This document shows, one piece after another, positions 24,405 through 26,698 of a DNA stretch of 26,698 nucleotides. Numbering within the stretch: the first letter of the stretch is position 1; each line of letters begins with the position of its first letter. The translations under genes were made by a program, and so were the position numbers. The notes under the pieces were generated by a model. The model searched no databases. It saw only the letters and a program-made list of their open reading frames with translations, and was not told the origin of the DNA. The stretch is from UBA3775 sp964584255 (GTDB lineage Bacteria; Bacillota; Clostridia; Lachnospirales; Lachnospiraceae), in the NCBI GenBank assembly GCA_964584255.1, contig CAZOZM010000023.1:1-26698 (forward strand), written 5' to 3'.

Positions 24405-25511
24405 TCATTGAACCTTTTTACTGTTTCCATCGGAATAATCTATCTGTATGCCCGGCTGAACATTGTAACACCATATACAAAAAGAAACTCCGCTTCCCTT
24501 ATCTTCAACCGAATATGCTTCCATCAGAACACCTTCCGCAACCAGATTATTGTCTCTAAACACCGGTGTCACTCTATACATGACATGATTGTCAGGATTT
24601 TTATCCAGATAATCCACCGTAAGAGTTTCATATGGCAGCATTCCTTCCACATTCATGTATCTTGTTCCCGTTATGAGATTTTTCTCATTTGCATTTTCTC
24701 CGGACAGGCAAAATGCAATAAGATGACATCTGTTATAAAGATATAAATCCTTTATACCGTCATATTTTATCGTGTGCCATCCTGACGGCTTAACACTTCC
24801 GATGGTGCCTCTTTCTTCGGTAGGAAGAGTTTCTTTTCCCAGTGATGCCAGTGCCGCCCCACATCTTCCGAGTTCATCAAGCTCGCTGTACTTTTCAAAA
24901 CACTTATCTGACAGCTCCGCCTCCGTAAAAAACGGGACATTTCCATTTACTTCACATACTGCATCACCACAGTATTCCTGTATTTCCTTATAACCTGAGA
25001 ATATAAAAGACGTATATCCTGCATCATCGGATGCCAGACTTACATTCTGCAGTCCGCCACTGCTGTCAAAGTCATTTGGAGATGTGCCATTAAAGAAAGC
25101 TATTCCGCCGCCCGAGAAAAAAGCTATAACCGCAACAAGCAGAAGTGCTCTAAGGTTCAATTTTTTAACCGTTCTTTTCCGCCTGCGTCCTGTCCCCGTA
25201 TTTACCATCCGCTTCGCTCTATTTGATCTGCCCGTGCTGTTCCCTTTTCTCTGAACGCTGCCGTTTCGCCCGGTGGCCGTATTTCTCACTGAACTTCCTG
25301 TCGCACGAGCACTGCTTCTTTTTGTTGTCATATCCGCAGTTCTTCTGCCTGCCGGGTTCAGGTTTCTGCCGGAACTTTCACCCTTTGATGATGTTCTCCG
25401 ATAATCCGAACTTTTTCCGCCTGCGAAATACACATAACGGCTGCTGTAAGGATTTTTATTTATCCGGCCGTCACTTTTTCTGCTTGTTTTTTCTCTGTCA
25501 AAGTCACCCAA
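24405..25511 (-). CDS. Membrane-anchored DNA/RNA non-specific endonuclease, EndA-like
   Basis: A 368-residue protein. Residues 1-118 are highly basic and rich in Arg, Lys, Ser and Gly, followed by one membrane segment (about 121-141) and an outside catalytic domain. YNRCHLIAFCLSGENANEKNLITGTRYMNVEGM matches the beta-beta-alpha metal nuclease core of streptococcal EndA/Spd relatives. His263 is the general base and Asn278 the metal ligand, with NRCH in place of the usual DRGH. The start is TTG at 25511 with GAAGG eight bases upstream; no ATG occurs before residue 61. It may degrade or take up external DNA. It is the first gene of the run toward aroB. Confidence 0.82.
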   Translation of the reverse strand: MGDFDREKTSRKSDGRINKNPYSSRYVYFAGGKSSDYRRTSSKGESSGRNLNPAGRRTADMTTKRSSARATGSSVRNTATGRNGSVQRKGNSTGRSNRAKRMVNTGTGRRRKRTVKKLNLRALLLVAVIAFFSGGGIAFFNGTSPNDFDSSGGLQNVSLASDDAGYTSFIFSGYKEIQEYCGDAVCEVNGNVPFFTEAELSDKCFEKYSELDELGRCGAALASLGKETLPTEERGTIGSVKPSGWHTIKYDGIKDLYLYNRCHLIAFCLSGENANEKNLITGTRYMNVEGMLPYETLTVDYLDKNPDNHVMYRVTPVFRDNNLVAEGVLMEAYSVEDKGSGVSFCIWCYNVQPGIQIDYSDGNSKKVQ

Positions 25512-25596
25512 TTTTATTACCTTCTCATTTCGGCAAAAAATGCCATATTCGCTTATATTTTAATCCACCTCATGCCCATAGTCAATAAAATACACA

Positions 25597-25629
25597 TAAA
25601 AAAACCCGGATGCACACGGCATCCGGGTT
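25597..25629 (-). terminator. Rho-independent terminator of pckA
   Basis: On the minus strand AACCCGGATGC pairs perfectly with GCATCCGGGTT around five bases, followed by seven T in total. It lies 20 bases past the pckA stop. Confidence 0.95.
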
Positions 25630-25648
25630 AAAATCCATTAAGTTTTAA

Positions 25649-26698
25649 TTAGATCTGTGGACCTGCTGAAACTAAAGCCTTACCAGCTTCATTTCCTGTA
25701 TACTTAACAAAGTTCTTGTTGAATCTTGAAGCAAGATCCTTAGCCTTTGTTTCCCACTCGCTTGCATCTGCATATGTGTCACGAGGATCAAGAATTGCAG
25801 GATCAACACCTGGAAGTTCTGTAGGAACTTCGAAATCGAACATAGGAATCTTCTTTGTAGGAGCTTCATTGATTGCACCGCTGAGGATTGCATCTATGAT
25901 ACCTCTTGTATCCTTAATAGAGATTCTCTTGCCTGTTCCGTTCCATCCTGTATTTACGAGGTAAGCCTTAGCTCCGCTCTTTTCCATCTTCTTAACAAGT
26001 TCTTCTGCATACTTTGTTGGATGTAATTCAAGGAATGCCTGTCCGAAGCATGCTGAGAATGTTGGTGTAGGCTCTGTGATACCTCTTTCTGTTCCTGCAA
26101 GCTTAGCAGTGAAACCTGAAAGGAAGTAGTACTGTGTCTGTGCCTCTGTAAGAATTGATACCGGAGGAAGTACGCCGAATGCATCAGCTGATAAGAAGAT
26201 TACGTTCTTTGCAGCCGGAGCAGCTGAAATCGGACGTACAATGTTGTTGATGTGGTCGATTGGATAAGATACTCTTGTATTCTCTGTTACGCTCTTATCA
26301 GCGAAATCGATCTTTCCATCTGCAGCGATTGTTACGTTCTCAAGAAGAGCATTTCTCTTGATTGCGTTGTAGATATCCGGCTCTGATTCTTTATCAAGGT
26401 TGATAACCTTTGCATAGCAGCCACCTTCAAGGTTGAATACGCCGTTGTCATCCCAACCATGCTCGTCATCACCGATAAGAAGACGCTTAGGATCTGTTGA
26501 AAGAGTTGTCTTACCTGTTCCTGAAAGACCAAAGAAGATTGCTGTATTCTCGCCGTTCATATCTGTATTTGCTGAACAGTGCATTGATGCAATACCCTTT
26601 AATGGAAGGTAGTAGTTCATCATTGAGAACATACCCTTCTTCATTTCTCCGCCGTACCATGTGTTGATGATAACCTGTTCTTTGCTTGTGATGTTGAA
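25649..26698 (-). CDS. pckA: Phosphoenolpyruvate carboxykinase (ATP), C-terminal part, cut by window end
   Basis: PckA interconverts oxaloacetate and PEP with ATP/ADP, serving gluconeogenesis or, in anaerobes, CO2 fixation toward succinate. The reading frame stays open to the window edge, giving about 349 of the usual 530-540 residues. INTWYGGEMKKGMFSMMNY, the P-loop GLSGTGKTTLS, the metal-binding IGDDEHGWDD and the RPISAAPAAKNVIFLSADAF region are diagnostic of the ATP-using family. The start is outside the window. Codon choice looks more restricted than in the neighbours, as expected for a highly expressed gene. Confidence 0.97.
   Translation of the reverse strand, partial: FNITSKEQVIINTWYGGEMKKGMFSMMNYYLPLKGIASMHCSANTDMNGENTAIFFGLSGTGKTTLSTDPKRLLIGDDEHGWDDNGVFNLEGGCYAKVINLDKESEPDIYNAIKRNALLENVTIAADGKIDFADKSVTENTRVSYPIDHINNIVRPISAAPAAKNVIFLSADAFGVLPPVSILTEAQTQYYFLSGFTAKLAGTERGITEPTPTFSACFGQAFLELHPTKYAEELVKKMEKSGAKAYLVNTGWNGTGKRISIKDTRGIIDAILSGAINEAPTKKIPMFDFEVPTELPGVDPAILDPRDTYADASEWETKAKDLASRFNKNFVKYTGNEAGKALVSAGPQI

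Noticed and set aside
1..26698. CRISPR arrays, insertion sequences, phage genes, tRNA or rRNA genes and toxin-antitoxin pairs.
   Set aside because: No regularly spaced repeats, transposase or integrase motifs, or RNA gene cores were seen on either strand.

Overview
The window reads as chromosomal core DNA from an anaerobic Firmicute, most likely a Lachnospiraceae gut or rumen bacterium. The case rests on strong AGGAGG-type ribosome binding sites, moderately AT-rich sequence, an ATP-type PEP carboxykinase, a CE2 carbohydrate esterase without a signal peptide, TmcAL, a Clostridia-style RsmD-CoaD pair, and TTG starts. The genus cannot be fixed from this sequence alone. There are no rRNA or tRNA genes, insertion sequences, phage genes or CRISPR arrays.

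Layout, left to right. Bases 1-739 (minus) hold a frameshifted, truncated membrane-protein gene that resembles an ABC permease. Next on the minus strand are purA, with its own promoter and terminator, a 97-codon remnant of a sodium:solute symporter, and an acyl-CoA synthetase. Then come an ABC-F ATPase, a SPOR-tailed amidase, a DUF1015 protein and a membrane protein. After a terminator come an SH3/transmembrane protein with a UvrD-tail-like end, and argS. A plus-strand island (12.4-15.6 kb) carries aspartokinase, a cyclophilin and tmcAL, and ends at a bidirectional terminator. The minus strand then resumes with an acidic coiled-coil protein, coaD and rsmD, transcribed from a good promoter. Next is an Mrp/NBP35 ATPase behind a long hairpin-rich leader. 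A compact probable operon follows in transcription order 25.5 to 18.7 kb: membrane nuclease, CE2 esterase, nitroreductase, YkgJ protein, aroB, YczE-like protein, AI-2E family protein, small membrane protein. The window ends inside pckA.

The genes mostly serve housekeeping: purine synthesis, translation (argS, rsmD, tmcAL, ABC-F), CoA, aspartate-family and shikimate pathways, Fe-S assembly, cell wall and anaplerosis. I see no clear new multi-gene defence or mobile system. The most unusual items are the multi-hairpin leader of the Mrp gene, the two-membrane-segment SH3 protein with a cytosolic Tudor-like end, the membrane nuclease with a long basic N-terminal region and an NRCH motif, palindromes overlapping or close to promoters, and two decayed transporter genes.
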